Of a stretch of DNA of 64,000 nt, positions 35,946 through 45,208 are shown in pieces. This stretch comes from Skermania sp. ID1734 (GTDB lineage Bacteria; Actinomycetota; Actinomycetes; Mycobacteriales; Mycobacteriaceae): assembly GCF_007489285.1 (NCBI RefSeq), contig NZ_VLIY01000004.1, positions 245,191-309,190 on the forward strand, read 5' to 3'. Position 1 is the first letter of the stretch, and each line of letters begins with the position of its first letter. Both the position numbers and the translations under genes were made by a program. The notes below the pieces were generated by a model. The model was not told the origin of the DNA, searched no databases, and was given only the letters and a program-made list of their open reading frames with translations.

Positions 35946-35980
35946 GGTCCCCTACTCGCGTTGACACGCCGTAGGGGACC
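35946..35980. terminator. Perfect 10-bp inverted repeat
   Basis: GGTCCCCTAC (35946-35955), a 15-nt loop, GTAGGGGACC (35971-35980). It lies after the 51-residue membrane protein and immediately before the bfrB iron boxes; a terminator is likely, though no T-run follows. The 3' arm reads on as CGCCGCTTCC, a string also seen near 5620. Confidence 0.5.
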
Positions 35981-35990
35981 GCCGCTTCCA

Positions 35991-36029
35991 AGAGGTTAGG
36001 ATACTCTGCCCTCAATTAGGCTGAGCTTG
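35991..36029 (+). promoter_or_regulatory. Tandem imperfect IdeR boxes before bfrB
   Basis: Two 19-bp stretches, 35991-36009 (AGAGGTTAGGATACTCTGC, 12/19 to the IdeR consensus) and 36011-36029 (CTCAATTAGGCTGAGCTTG, 11/19), lie 39-77 bp before the bfrB start. Tandem weak boxes are how IdeR activates bfrB in mycobacteria (established knowledge), and the layout fits. The match is weaker than that at 32585. Confidence 0.5.
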
Positions 36030-36067
36030 GATGACAGGCCTGTTGACCTGCGTTTACTCTTGCGGCC

Positions 36068-36616
36068 ATGACTCAAGCCAGCGACGGTTCGCACAGCAAG
36101 TTCCACGCCCTGCTTCATGATCAGATTCGCCACGAATTCAACGCCGAGCATCAGTACATCGCGACGGCAGTATGGTTCGACAACGCGGATCTGCCACAGT
36201 TGGCGCGGCACTTCTATGCGCAGTCGGTGGAAGAGCGCAACCACGCGATGATGATCATCCAGTACTTCCTCGACCGGGACATGTCCGTGGAGCTGACCGG
36301 CGTCGACCCGGCGAAGTCGCAGTTCGCGGACGCGCGGGAGCCGATTGCGCTCGCGCTGACGCAGGAGAAGACGGTCACCGAGCAGATCATCCACCTGGCC
36401 AGCACCGCCCGCGAGGAGGGCGACTACCTCGGTGAGCAATTCATGCAATGGTTCCTCAAGGAGCAGGTCGAGGAGGTGGCCAGCATGAACACGCTGCTGA
36501 CCATCGCCGACCGTGCCGGCTCCAACCTGTTCGACCTCGAGGAATTCGTGGCGCGCGAGATGAACAAGCCCAAGGACGCCTCCGGCGCACCACCGGCCGC
36601 GGGCGGCGCTGTGTAG
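36068..36616 (+). CDS. bfrB: Ferritin BfrB
   Basis: 182 residues, ferritin size. Ferroxidase-centre segments: IRHEFNAEHQYIATAVWFD, AQSVEERNHAMMIIQYFLDRD and WFLKEQVEEVASMNTLL, with C-terminal Lys/Pro/Ala tail. There is no haem-ligand Met at the bacterioferritin position that I can identify, so a haem-free ferritin. It stores iron in the cytosol. It converges, with no gap, on the DUF5926 gene. Confidence 0.93.
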   Translation: MTQASDGSHSKFHALLHDQIRHEFNAEHQYIATAVWFDNADLPQLARHFYAQSVEERNHAMMIIQYFLDRDMSVELTGVDPAKSQFADAREPIALALTQEKTVTEQIIHLASTAREEGDYLGEQFMQWFLKEQVEEVASMNTLLTIADRAGSNLFDLEEFVAREMNKPKDASGAPPAAGGAV

Positions 36617-37513
36617 CTAGCGCAGCGTCACCTGCCGGCTTCGCAGCCCATCCCGGGATCGCCGTTCGGCGGCCGTCAGCGGATCCTGCACCTGCAGGGC
36701 GGCGGTGAGCCGCTCGCCGAACTCCGCCGCCGGAGCGGTCCACTCCACCGGGTGCCGCTCCGGATCCAGGTCGAAGACCGGCACCAGTAGGCCGTGCGTC
36801 CGGAATGATCCGGCGAACCGCGAGCCCTCGCCGACGTGCAGCCCACCCGAGGCATGCAACCGGGCGAGCGCCAGCATCAGGTCGTCTTCACTCTCCGGGC
36901 GTACCCACCGCAGATGCGCTTTCTCGCCCGCGTCGACCCACCATGCGGCCCGGAGTCCGTCGAGCCGTGCCGACGGCATGATCAGTTCGTTTGCGCGCTG
37001 CACGGTGGCGGCGACGTCCGGCGCCGGCTCGACCCCCTCTGGGATCCACCAATTGAAGTCTTGATGGACAGTCACTTCCAGGTCAGCGTCGGGATCAAGT
37101 ACGTCGCGCAATGCTGCGCCGGAGGTCGGGTCCGCCGCCGCCAGGGAGTCACCTGGCGCGGCCGTTTGCGCCCATGTCGCCGCGGCCGCCAGATCGGCTG
37201 CCGGATCGTCGGACTGCGCCTGCACCTGAAGTCCGACGTAGCCGACCGGTTCGCCGTTCTCCTCGCGGACCAACGCGGCGACCGCCCCCGGCAACACCGT
37301 GGCGAGCACGATCTTGCGACCATCGCGGCCCGCCAGCGGAGCGGTTGCTGAGGGTACAAACTCGCGCAGTGCCACCAGATCGCATTCGGCGACAAACCCT
37401 TCGAACGGGCGCGCATTCACCCGCTCCGACTGCTCGCGGACGGCCTGGCGATGCGCAAGACGCTGCGCGCGGTTGCTCTCCGCCTTCGGACGGTTGCGTT
37501 TGCTTTTACCCAC
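36617..37513 (-). CDS. DUF5926 family protein
   Basis: 298 residues, soluble. An Arg/Lys-rich N-terminus (MGKSKRNRPKAESNRAQRLA) is followed by FVAECDLVALREFVPSATAPL, HQDFNWWIPEGVEPAPD, GLRAAWWVDAGEKAHLRWVRP and PVFDLDPERHPVEW. The domain is common and conserved in actinobacteria; the basic leader suggests nucleic-acid or ribosome contact, which is inference. It may be cotranscribed with glpQ1, 24 bp upstream of it on the same strand. Confidence 0.75.
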   Translation of the reverse strand: MGKSKRNRPKAESNRAQRLAHRQAVREQSERVNARPFEGFVAECDLVALREFVPSATAPLAGRDGRKIVLATVLPGAVAALVREENGEPVGYVGLQVQAQSDDPAADLAAAATWAQTAAPGDSLAAADPTSGAALRDVLDPDADLEVTVHQDFNWWIPEGVEPAPDVAATVQRANELIMPSARLDGLRAAWWVDAGEKAHLRWVRPESEDDLMLALARLHASGGLHVGEGSRFAGSFRTHGLLVPVFDLDPERHPVEWTAPAAEFGERLTAALQVQDPLTAAERRSRDGLRSRQVTLR

Positions 37514-37537
37514 GCGGCAAACCTACACAGCGCGTGG

Positions 37538-38308
37538 TCAGGCCGATTCGGCCAGCCAGGCTTTCGCCTTACCAGGCATGTTGGTGGCCACCCAGCTGAC
37601 GCCGAGCTCCTTGCACAGGGCGATGTCGTCCTCGTCGTCGACGGTCCAGCAATATGTCGCGCGCCCGGCCGCCGCCGCCCGATCGACCAGTTCGGGATGG
37701 TCGCGCAGGGTCTTGATAGACGGTCCCACCGCGGTCGCGCCCACGGTGGTCGCGGCGCCGCCGCCGAGGTAGACCGACGAGTCGCCCAGCAGCACAGTCG
37801 GCAGCATCGGCGCAGCCCGCCGGATGCGCCACACCGCCGTGGCCGCGAACGACATCACCACAGCGCGGGCGTGTGCCGCCGATGGCGGGGCCGCAATACC
37901 GAACCGCTGCAGCTCGGCCAGCAGCTTCGCTTCCACCAGCCCGCCATAGCGCACCGGGTGCTTGGTCTCGATGAATAGCTTGACCGGCAGCGATTTCCAG
38001 TCCAGCACCAGGCCGATGAGATCGCGGAGGGTGAGGATCGCCGCCGGCTCGCTGTCGTCCCCGAAATTGAGCTCTTGCAGTTCGTCGAGCGACAGTTCGC
38101 TCACGAGACCGGTGCCGCTCGATGTCCGATCGACCGTACGGTCGTGCACACACACCAGGTGGCCGTCGCGGGTGAGCCGAACATCGCACTCGACGCCGTC
38201 GGCGCCCTCGCGCAGGGCAAGGTCGTAAGCCGCCAACGTATGCTCGCGCTTTGTCGCGGAGGCGCCACGATGTGCCACCACGAACGGTGCGCGGCTGTTG
38301 GGGCTCAC
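37538..38308 (-). CDS. glpQ1: Glycerophosphodiester phosphodiesterase
   Basis: 256 residues of the GDPD family: VVAHRGASATKREHTLAAYDLAL (HR and E), DGVECDVRLTRDGHLVCVHD (E, D, H metal/acid residues), KLFIETKH, and CWTVDDEDDIA. It hydrolyses deacylated phospholipids to glycerol-3-phosphate and an alcohol. The GTG at 38308 overlaps the TGA of the upstream gene (GTGA), so it is coupled. It corresponds to Rv3842c (glpQ1) in the conserved order. No signal peptide. Confidence 0.88.
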   Translation of the reverse strand: MSPNSRAPFVVAHRGASATKREHTLAAYDLALREGADGVECDVRLTRDGHLVCVHDRTVDRTSSGTGLVSELSLDELQELNFGDDSEPAAILTLRDLIGLVLDWKSLPVKLFIETKHPVRYGGLVEAKLLAELQRFGIAAPPSAAHARAVVMSFAATAVWRIRRAAPMLPTVLLGDSSVYLGGGAATTVGATAVGPSIKTLRDHPELVDRAAAAGRATYCWTVDDEDDIALCKELGVSWVATNMPGKAKAWLAESA

Positions 38309-39348
38309 CTGGCCATAACCTCCTGCTGCGGGTCCTGCTGAGCAGATTCTGCGCCATCGCGCGGCGCTTCGACAGCAGCGACGCCGGTTTCCTGCTTCGC
38401 CGGTCTGATCGGCTCGATCACCGGCGTGACCGGACCCGTCGCGATCACCCATCGTTTGGGCATCCGCTTGTGCCCGAGCAGGTTTTCGCCTTCGAAATCC
38501 TTGATCAGCAGCAGCGTCAGCACCGCGACCCCGGCCGCGACGATGTCGGTGAACGCGGTGAACAGTACTCCGTTGGCTTTGGCCTGCAGCGAGTCGACCG
38601 ACCGCCACGACAGGGCTGCCACCACCAGCGCCGCGTTGAAGACCCACGCCAGCCACCACCACCGAATCAGCCGGCGCTGCCGGACTGTGGCCGTCGCCGC
38701 AATCTCGTTGAGGAAGATTCCGGGCGCAACCAAATTCAAGACAGGTACGACGCAGCCCAGCACCACCGTCCGGCGGCGGCGCGGGTCACGGTGGCCTTGC
38801 GCGGCAAAAATCCGAGCCCGAACCGAAATCAACCAACCGCTACACGCGATGGCGGCGGCGAGTGCGGCGAGCAACGCGACGATGGCGACCAGCAGCACGA
38901 ACGCATCGGACAAGGCCAGTACCAATGGCGGTACCAGCCAGGTGCGGTTGTAGAGCAAGACGCCGTAGCGCAGGCATTCGGCTATCGCGGAGAGCCCGAA
39001 GAAAACGGCCGTCACGACGAGCAGGCGGGGTGCGCGTTTGCCGAAATCGACGAGCGCGTCTTTGCCCGCCGTCGCGCGGGCGGTCTGATCCGCTAGCCCC
39101 CACCGCGGGATCTCGCTGTATCGCGGGGTCTGACCCGGCCCGGTCGCGCGGCGTCGCGCTGCGGGCGGACCGGCGGGACGGCGAGCCACCCAGCGAAAGT
39201 TCCGTTGCTGGGGCGGGGTGTTGCGTGTCACCGGACTCAGCAGCACGCCATGGCAGCGCGGACACCATTGCGCAGGGGCGCCCTGAACCGGCCAGCGGGT
39301 GCCGCAGCGGGCACACACCTGCACCGAGTTCGAGGGATATCCCGCCAT
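38305..39348 (-). CDS. DUF4328-like membrane protein with zinc ribbon (Rv3843c-like)
   Basis: 347 residues. An N-terminal zinc ribbon (VCARCGTRWPVQG then CPRCHGVLL) is followed by a Pro/Arg linker, then six membrane segments. It has the DUF4328 blocks (GHRDPRRRRTVVLGCVVPVLNLVAPGIFLNEI and IRWWWLAWVFNAAL). An ATG at 39348 overlaps the rhodanese TGA (TGATG), so rhodanese, this gene and glpQ1 form a coupled unit. Function unknown. Confidence 0.82.
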   Translation of the reverse strand: MAGYPSNSVQVCARCGTRWPVQGAPAQWCPRCHGVLLSPVTRNTPPQQRNFRWVARRPAGPPAARRRATGPGQTPRYSEIPRWGLADQTARATAGKDALVDFGKRAPRLLVVTAVFFGLSAIAECLRYGVLLYNRTWLVPPLVLALSDAFVLLVAIVALLAALAAAIACSGWLISVRARIFAAQGHRDPRRRRTVVLGCVVPVLNLVAPGIFLNEIAATATVRQRRLIRWWWLAWVFNAALVVAALSWRSVDSLQAKANGVLFTAFTDIVAAGVAVLTLLLIKDFEGENLLGHKRMPKRWVIATGPVTPVIEPIRPAKQETGVAAVEAPRDGAESAQQDPQQEVMAR

Positions 39349-39692
39349 CAGTAGATCTTCGCTTCCGCGTCGCCGTCGCACACCAGCGGCTTACCGGCCT
39401 TCTGCCACGCGACCATCCCGCCGCTCACGTTGACGGCTTCGATGCCGATCTGGTTGAGGTATTGCGCCACCGCGATCGATCGGCCGCCCTGCCGGCAGAT
39501 CACGTACAACTCCGCGTCCAAGTTGATTTCATCGAGGCGGGCGGGCACGTCGGCCATCGGGATGTGCAAGGCGCCGGGCGCATGACCCTGCACCCACTCG
39601 TCGTCCTCACGGACATCAAGCAGCACCGTTTCGGTGCCCGGCTCATCCGGCAGGTCGGCGACCGAAACCGAGGGCGGATGCGGGTTACTCAC
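39348..39692 (-). CDS. Single-domain rhodanese
   Basis: 114 residues. LLDVREDDEWVQGHAPGALHIP and the active-site loop VICRQGGRS (catalytic Cys) are clear, followed by GGMVAWQKAGKPLV. It moves sulfane sulfur between thiol acceptors in the cytosol. GTG start at 39692. First gene of the rhodanese - DUF4328 - glpQ1 unit. Confidence 0.88.
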   Translation of the reverse strand: MSNPHPPSVSVADLPDEPGTETVLLDVREDDEWVQGHAPGALHIPMADVPARLDEINLDAELYVICRQGGRSIAVAQYLNQIGIEAVNVSGGMVAWQKAGKPLVCDGDAEAKIY

Positions 39693-39869
39693 ACAATCGA
39701 TAGTGTCACGCCCGCCGTGGTGTGCAAACCAACCTCGAGGCGCCGGTTCAGTTCGGCCTTTCGCGCCCCTCGCGCCAACTTTCAGCGAACATCGGCAAAC
39801 TGCCCGATTTATCGTGACTTCACATGATTGAGACCAGATTTGTGAGCCCAGTCACTAAATTTCTTGGTG

Positions 39870-39899
39870 TTATCCACAATTTCCACAGGCCGATCCACA
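39870..39899. promoter_or_regulatory. Cluster of DnaA-box-like sequences in an AT-rich gap
   Basis: TTATCCACA (39870-39878, a perfect DnaA 9-mer of the TTA/GTCCACA type), ATTTCCACA (39879-39887) and CGATCCACA (39891-39899) follow one another in the same direction. The surrounding 150 bp (39781-39930) is unusually AT-rich. It lies between the rhodanese unit (-) and the STAS gene (+), a 283-bp gap with no gene. Confidence 0.5.
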
Positions 39900-39975
39900 G
39901 ACATGTGTTATACGGCGCGCGCGAGATAACAGGTCGAAGCTATCGCAGCAAACCTGCCTGCCAGGTTGGCTCGGG

Positions 39976-40374
39976 ATGAGTAGGCTACGAAGCGTGGGAG
40001 CTGCTTCGGGGAGTGGCCTCGTTCTCGAAGTCACCGCCTTGCCAGGATCTGCGCTGATTTTGCGCATCAGCGGCGATATCGACCTGGCCACGGTAGAGGA
40101 AACCGCCGCAATACTCGATGACGCCACGGCGCAACTGCCGCCACCCGATTTGGTGATCGTCGACCTGTGCGCGGCCTCGTTCCTGTCGGTTGCGGGGGTT
40201 CGCGCGCTGGAGCGGTTCGCCTCGACCGCTGCCGAACGAGGGGTCCGAACACGCCTCGTCGCGCAGGGCGGCACTGTCGTTCACCGGGTCATGCACATCA
40301 CCAGGCTTGACCGCAGAGTTGAGGTGTTCGAAACCATCGACTGCGCGTTGGCAGCCCGGGGGCGCAGGAACTGA
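39976..40374 (+). CDS. STAS-domain anti-sigma-factor antagonist
   Basis: 132 residues. The STAS fold is shown by LILRISGDIDLATVEETAAIL, PDLVIVDLCAASFLSVAGVRAL (with the Ser that an anti-sigma kinase phosphorylates), and a C-terminal helix. It should release a sigma factor from its anti-sigma partner; neither is visible nearby. An ATG at 39976 is used; GTG 39994 is an alternative. The gene ends 15 bp before the glutamine-synthetase-like gene. Confidence 0.8.
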   Translation: MSRLRSVGAASGSGLVLEVTALPGSALILRISGDIDLATVEETAAILDDATAQLPPPDLVIVDLCAASFLSVAGVRALERFASTAAERGVRTRLVAQGGTVVHRVMHITRLDRRVEVFETIDCALAARGRRN

Positions 40375-40389
40375 CCCGCGGAGGCGGCG

Positions 40390-41784
40390 ATGAACTTCGA
40401 TGACCCGCAGCCCGGCCTCAGCGCCGACCAGGCCGCCCGAGCCGAGCAACTCACCAAGGAACTCGCCGACCTCGGATGCCACGGGATCGTGCTGAGCTGG
40501 GTCGACAACATCGGCGTGAACCGGGTCAAGACCATTCCGATCCAGCGGCTTTCCACCGTCGCCGCCTGGGGTGTGGGCATGTCACCGTGCTTCGACACCT
40601 TCCTGGCCGACGACTCGACCACCATGAGTCCCCTGCTCGGCGGCCCGGACGGCGATCTGCGGCTCATCCCCGACCTTGACAGCGTCACCGCCCTCGCCGC
40701 CCAACCAGGGTGGGCGTGGGCGCCGGTCGACCGGCTCGCCCAAGACGGTGTCCCGCATGTGGCTTGCTCGCGCAGCATTCTGCGACGAGTGCTGCGCGAC
40801 GCAGCGGCCGTGGGCGAGAGCTACCTCGCCGCGCTCGAGATCGAGTTCGCGCTCGGGCTTGCCGGTGACTCCGACGACTTCGTGCCCGCCTGCCATGGGC
40901 CCGCGTACAGCATGACGCGGCTGATCGAGCAGTCGGAGTTTGGCGCCGACCTCCTGGACTGTCTCGCCCAGCAGGGCATTCCGGTGGAACAACTGCATCC
41001 CGAGTACTCCACCAGCCAGTACGAGCTCTCCGTCGGCGCGCTGGACCCGCTCGGCGCGGCGGACCGCAGCGTGCTGGCGCGGCAGACAATTCGCGCCGTC
41101 GCCCGCCGCCACGGATTGCGAGTCTCGTTCGCGCCGGTGGTGGTGGCCGGAACGGTGGGCAACGGCGGGCACGCACACATCTCGTGCTGGCGGGACGGGA
41201 AGAACCTGCACGCCGGCGGCTCTGGGCGCTACGGCATGTCGGCAGCGGCCGAGTCGTTCGTTGCCGGACTGCTCCGCGAACTGCCGGCGCTTACCGCTAT
41301 CTCTACGCCGAGCCCGATCAGCTACCTCCGCATGCAGCCGTCCCAGTGGGCCGGGGCTTACACCTGCTGGGGACGCGAAACCCGGGAGGCGGCGGTCCGC
41401 GTCATCACCGGCATGACCGGCTCGCAAGCCCATGCCGCAAACGTCGAGTTCAAGTGCGCGGACCTCACCGCAAACCCCTACCTCTTGCTCGCCGGAATCG
41501 TTGCTGCGGGCCGGGCGGGCATAGCCGACTCGCTACCGTTGGGCGCGGAGATCCACGGCGACCCAGCGCTGCTCGACGAGCAGCAGGCCGCGGCGCTCGG
41601 CGTCCACCGGCTACCGGTTTCGCTGGACGCGGCCGTGGATGCCTTCGAGAAATCGCCGCTGCTGGCGCAGACCTACGGCGAGGCGCTTTCGGGCGCGATC
41701 ATCGCCGTGCGCCGCGCCGAAGCTGACCGCGTCCGCGAGTTGACGCCGGCCGAATTGGCGTCGACTTATCGGTGGGTGTTCTAG
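40390..41784 (+). CDS. Glutamine-synthetase-family enzyme (GlnA3/GlnA4-like)
   Basis: 464 residues. N-terminal beta-grasp ([20 protein letters not shown]), then the catalytic domain: [10 protein letters not shown] (metal Glu), [30 protein letters not shown] (HxH-like metal/ATP block), [13 protein letters not shown] ([16 protein letters not shown]). These GS relatives ligate glutamate to amines, often polyamines or ethanolamine. GAGG lies 6 bp before the ATG at 40390. It is not the main GlnA (key loops differ). Confidence 0.85.
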   Translation: MNFDDPQPGLSADQAARAEQLTKELADLGCHGIVLSWVDNIGVNRVKTIPIQRLSTVAAWGVGMSPCFDTFLADDSTTMSPLLGGPDGDLRLIPDLDSVTALAAQPGWAWAPVDRLAQDGVPHVACSRSILRRVLRDAAAVGESYLAALEIEFALGLAGDSDDFVPACHGPAYSMTRLIEQSEFGADLLDCLAQQGIPVEQLHPEYSTSQYELSVGALDPLGAADRSVLARQTIRAVARRHGLRVSFAPVVVAGTVGNGGHAHISCWRDGKNLHAGGSGRYGMSAAAESFVAGLLRELPALTAISTPSPISYLRMQPSQWAGAYTCWGRETREAAVRVITGMTGSQAHAANVEFKCADLTANPYLLLAGIVAAGRAGIADSLPLGAEIHGDPALLDEQQAAALGVHRLPVSLDAAVDAFEKSPLLAQTYGEALSGAIIAVRRAEADRVRELTPAELASTYRWVF

Positions 41785-42449
41785 GCACCCAACCCGACCG
41801 GGCAGCTGACGCCGGTCGCGTGCACCGGGCAGTACCCGTTCGGGTTCTTGGCCAGATACTGCTGGTGATAGTCCTCGGCGTAGTAGAACTTGCGCAGCGG
41901 CGCGATCTCGGTGGTGATTTGGCCGTAGCCGGCGTCGGTCAGGCGCTGCTGGTACGCGTCCGCGGTCTCCTGAGCGATCTTGGCCTGCTCCTCGTCGGTC
42001 GTGAAGATCGCCGATCGATACTGGGTGCCGAGGTCGTTGCCCTGTCGCATGCCCTGGGTCGGATCGTGATTTTCCCAGAACTGTTTCAAGATCGACGAGT
42101 AGCTGATCACCTTCGGATCGAAGACCACCAGCACCGACTCGGTGTGACCAGTGCGTCCCGAGCAGGCCTCCTCGTAGGTCGGATTGGGTGTGAACCCGCC
42201 CGCGTAGCCGGCCGCTGTCGAATAGACGCCGTCGAGCTGCCAGAACTCCTTCTCGGCACCCCAGAAGCAGCCCATGGCCACTACCGCGGTCTGCAGTCCC
42301 TCGGGGAACGGCGGCACGATCCGGTTGCCGTTGACGTAGTGCCGTTCCGGCACCGGCATCGGGGTCTCGCGACCCGGGAGCGCCTCTTCGGGCGTCACCA
42401 TCACCGATTTGGCGCCGACTCTGCCGAGGATTTCGCTGTACCAGGACAT
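41781..42449 (-). CDS. msrA: Peptide-methionine (S)-S-oxide reductase
   Basis: 222 residues. [15 protein letters not shown] carries the catalytic Cys61. [45 protein letters not shown], and the C-terminal resolving-Cys region ([13 protein letters not shown]) are all present. It repairs methionine-S-sulfoxide. The first 48 bp overlap the 3' end of the acyltransferase-3 gene, on the same strand. In M. tuberculosis msrA (Rv0137c) is next to the P450 gene cyp138; a P450 lies nearby here too. Confidence 0.93.
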   Translation of the reverse strand: MSWYSEILGRVGAKSVMVTPEEALPGRETPMPVPERHYVNGNRIVPPFPEGLQTAVVAMGCFWGAEKEFWQLDGVYSTAAGYAGGFTPNPTYEEACSGRTGHTESVLVVFDPKVISYSSILKQFWENHDPTQGMRQGNDLGTQYRSAIFTTDEEQAKIAQETADAYQQRLTDAGYGQITTEIAPLRKFYYAEDYHQQYLAKNPNGYCPVHATGVSCPVGLGA

Positions 42450-43654
42450 GGCGCCATGCTACGCGCGGGCTTGGTGTTCGATCTGGCGCTTAATAGACGG
42501 GCTGAAAGCCAACGGCTGGCCGGCACTTCGATCCAGCGGTAACCGATTTCCGACACCGCGGCCGTGACGATCAGGAACAGGATTATCGAGCCGGTCGGGG
42601 TGAGGAACTGCACCGTCTCGTTGTAGATCCGGTACAGCGTGAGCGTGTGGAACAGGTAGATCGCGTAGCTGCGGGTGCCCACCCAGTAGACGAATCGCGA
42701 ACGCGCGATCGGGCCGTCGCGCCGGATCAGCAGCAGGACGCACACCACCGCGAACAACATGGTCTGCAGGTAGCGGTCGCCACCCCAGTAGTCGCCCATG
42801 AGGCCCGCGAACCAGACCACCGCGAACTGCGCGACGGCGGCGATTGCGAGCCACGGCCGGCTCGCGAGTTTCGTCCACTGCAGGTAGATCACCTGGCCCA
42901 GGAAGATCACCGGCATGGTGGTGGCGATCTTGCTGAGCACCGGCACCGAGGCGACCTCGGGGACGAAGTGGTTGTAGACCAGGATCACCGCACAAATCGC
43001 TGCGCCCAGGATCGGCGACACGATCGGGCGGGTGCGCAGCAGCGGCCGCACCGCCGTGCAGTACAGGTAGAACGCGATCTGCGCGAGCAACGTCCAGGTG
43101 ACGCCGAGGACCGCCACCTGTGGCTTGAAGAAGAATCCGCCGAGCACAAAGCTCAGCGCCGCCTGCGCGTTGGAGATGCCGGGTTGCGGGCTGAACATGC
43201 CGTTGATGTGCAGCCGCACCAGGACTATTGCGCAGGCGATCGCCACCCACAGCAGCGGCAACAGCCGAACCATCCGCTTGATGAGGAAGGTGCGCGGATT
43301 TTCCCGAACGGCCGAACCGGTGATCAGCGCGCCGGTGACCACCATGAACATCCCGACGCCCAGGAACGAAAGGTGCTGGTTGACCTGCCCGAACCGCACG
43401 AAGATCTGGTAGACGACATCGATCAGCCACCAGCCGGTGCCGCGGTCGTCGATCAGGAAGTACGAGATATGCGAGTAGATGACCGCGAGCGCCGCGATGG
43501 TACGAATGAGGTCGACACCCGGCAGCCGAACGCGGGGCGCGGGATCGCGCCGAGGCGGCGCCGGCGGTGGCGACGACTCCGGCGGTGCGCTCAGTTCCGC
43601 GCCGACTTGTGTCACGCCGATCGATGTTAAGCCGTCGTTTACCGGTTGTCCCAA
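42401..43654 (-). CDS. Acyltransferase-3 family membrane protein (OafA-like)
   Basis: 417 residues, ~10 membrane helices. The N-terminal cytoplasmic Pro-rich leader ([18 protein letters not shown]) precedes [21 protein letters not shown], where His is catalytic in AT3 proteins. [12 protein letters not shown] and [16 protein letters not shown] are the other landmarks. It should acylate an exported glycan or lipid. The last ~16 residues are read from DNA shared with the start of msrA. Confidence 0.82.
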   Translation of the reverse strand: MGQPVNDGLTSIGVTQVGAELSAPPESSPPPAPPRRDPAPRVRLPGVDLIRTIAALAVIYSHISYFLIDDRGTGWWLIDVVYQIFVRFGQVNQHLSFLGVGMFMVVTGALITGSAVRENPRTFLIKRMVRLLPLLWVAIACAIVLVRLHINGMFSPQPGISNAQAALSFVLGGFFFKPQVAVLGVTWTLLAQIAFYLYCTAVRPLLRTRPIVSPILGAAICAVILVYNHFVPEVASVPVLSKIATTMPVIFLGQVIYLQWTKLASRPWLAIAAVAQFAVVWFAGLMGDYWGGDRYLQTMLFAVVCVLLLIRRDGPIARSRFVYWVGTRSYAIYLFHTLTLYRIYNETVQFLTPTGSIILFLIVTAAVSEIGYRWIEVPASRWLSARLLSARSNTKPARSMAPCPGTAKSSAESAPNR

Positions 43655-43669
43655 TCGTCGGCGCGCCGC

Positions 43670-45031
43670 TCAGCCCAAACGCCTTATCACGTTGACTCGC
43701 GCGCCCCGCGCCGGGACCACGGTTATGCCGTGCATGGTGGCCCGTTCGGCTCGTTTCTGGTCGGGTTCGAGTTCGACGCGCGCCAGTACTGTGCGCAGCA
43801 CCGTATCCATTTCCGTCAGCGCGAACGTGGCACCGAGGCATCGCCGGTTGCCGCCGCCGAAAGGAATCCACGCCTGCTGCGGCGGGTCCGGTTCGAGCCA
43901 GCGCTCGGGCCGAAACTCGGTGGCGTCCGGGCCCCAGATCCGTGGGTCGGTGTGGATGGCGCCGATCGACGGCAGGACCAGCAGGCCCGCCGGCAAGGTG
44001 TGTCCCGCCAGTTCGACCGGTTCGGTGAGCCGGCGGGCGACGTTGTAGATCACCGGGCGGATGCGCAGCGCTTCCTTGATGACTGCGGTGCGGTAGGGGT
44101 CGTTCGGCTCGTCGAGGCCGTCGCGAAGGCGCTGATAGACACGCGGGTGGCGAAGTATGCGTTCGAAGGTCCAGGCCAGCGCGACCGACGTGGTCTCGTG
44201 ACCGGCGACCAAAAGCGTCACCAGTTCGTCGCGAACCACTTCCGGCTCGGGGTCGCCGTCGAGGAGCATCGACAGCACGTCGCGGCGCTGGGACCGGTTC
44301 GGGTCGGCCCGGCGGTGGGCGATCTCGGCGTAGAGCAGGGCGTCGGCGCGGTCCAGATCGGCGACGACCCGTCGCCACGGCCAGCGGCGGCCGAGGCTGG
44401 GCCAGACCCACATCATCAAGGCCGGCATCGGGACGCCGAGGACCGCGCGCAAAGCCTTGCCGAGTTCGGCCGCATCGGCTGGCTTGTCGACGCCGAGGAC
44501 GACCCGGACGATGATGTCGAGCGTCAACTCCTGCGTTCGTTCGATCAGTTTGAAGGGGCGACCCGTCGGCCAGTTGGCGATCTCCCGTTCGGTCGCCTGG
44601 GCCATCAGGTCGGTGACCTGCGCGATGCGCTCGCCGTGGAAGGGCGGCATCATGCGCCGCCGTTCGATCTTGTGCTCGGGAACGTCGAGGGTGAGCACGG
44701 AATGGGCGCCGACGATCGGTCGCAGCAGCGAGTTGCCCTCGCCCGCGTGGAAGGTCGCCGGATCGCCGCGGAAGACGGTTCGGATGTCGGCGAAGTCGCC
44801 GAGGATGACGACGTTGCCGATCGGCTCGAGCCGCAGCGTGAAGGTGTCGCCGAAGCGGCGGTGCAGTTGCGGAAGGTAGCTCTGCCGGTTACCCCAGAAG
44901 CGCAGCATCTGCCACGGCATGGGGGTGCGTGGGCCCGGCGGCAGACCGTCTCTGCTTCGAACGCCCGGCCCGATGCCGGTCAGTCGCCAGGTGTGCAGCC
45001 GGTCGCTGGTGGTCGAAATCGTTGCCGACAC
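43670..45031 (-). CDS. Cytochrome P450 (CYP138-like position)
   Basis: 453 residues. I-helix AGHETTSVAL, K-helix KEALRIRP (ExxR), the PERF-like FRPERWLEPD, and the haem loop IPFGGGNRRCLGATFA with the Cys ligand. No membrane anchor, so a soluble bacterial P450. The start at 45031 gives a normal N-terminus (HTWRLTGIGPG). From memory CYP138 pairs with msrA in M. tuberculosis; msrA is two genes away here. Substrate unknown. Confidence 0.9.
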   Translation of the reverse strand: MSATISTTSDRLHTWRLTGIGPGVRSRDGLPPGPRTPMPWQMLRFWGNRQSYLPQLHRRFGDTFTLRLEPIGNVVILGDFADIRTVFRGDPATFHAGEGNSLLRPIVGAHSVLTLDVPEHKIERRRMMPPFHGERIAQVTDLMAQATEREIANWPTGRPFKLIERTQELTLDIIVRVVLGVDKPADAAELGKALRAVLGVPMPALMMWVWPSLGRRWPWRRVVADLDRADALLYAEIAHRRADPNRSQRRDVLSMLLDGDPEPEVVRDELVTLLVAGHETTSVALAWTFERILRHPRVYQRLRDGLDEPNDPYRTAVIKEALRIRPVIYNVARRLTEPVELAGHTLPAGLLVLPSIGAIHTDPRIWGPDATEFRPERWLEPDPPQQAWIPFGGGNRRCLGATFALTEMDTVLRTVLARVELEPDQKRAERATMHGITVVPARGARVNVIRRLG

Positions 45032-45208
45032 CAGTTCAGTATCGCCGCCATGCGGTGGTTGGCGCGTCCTACTGCGGGAGGAAAAAGGCTGGTTGCCGGA
45101 GATACTGGTTGATCATGACTGTTGCACGCGGTGTACGAATGTTAAAGGGTGGATACACCCATAGGGCTTGATCAATCAGGGCGCACTGCCCGACGAGGAG
45201 GGATACAC

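Noticed and set aside
39841..39930. Chromosomal replication origin
   Set aside because: Only three DnaA-like boxes, and no dnaA, dnaN or rpmH nearby; kept as a DnaA-box cluster instead.
42459..44411. 650-codon minus-strand frame over the acyltransferase and P450 genes
   Set aside because: It is Arg/Pro-rich shadow sequence crossing two genes with clear motifs in other frames.
45147..45160. Operator GGGTG-GATA-CACCC before sodA
   Set aside because: A 5-bp stem is too short to claim; many such pairs occur by chance in this GC-rich DNA.
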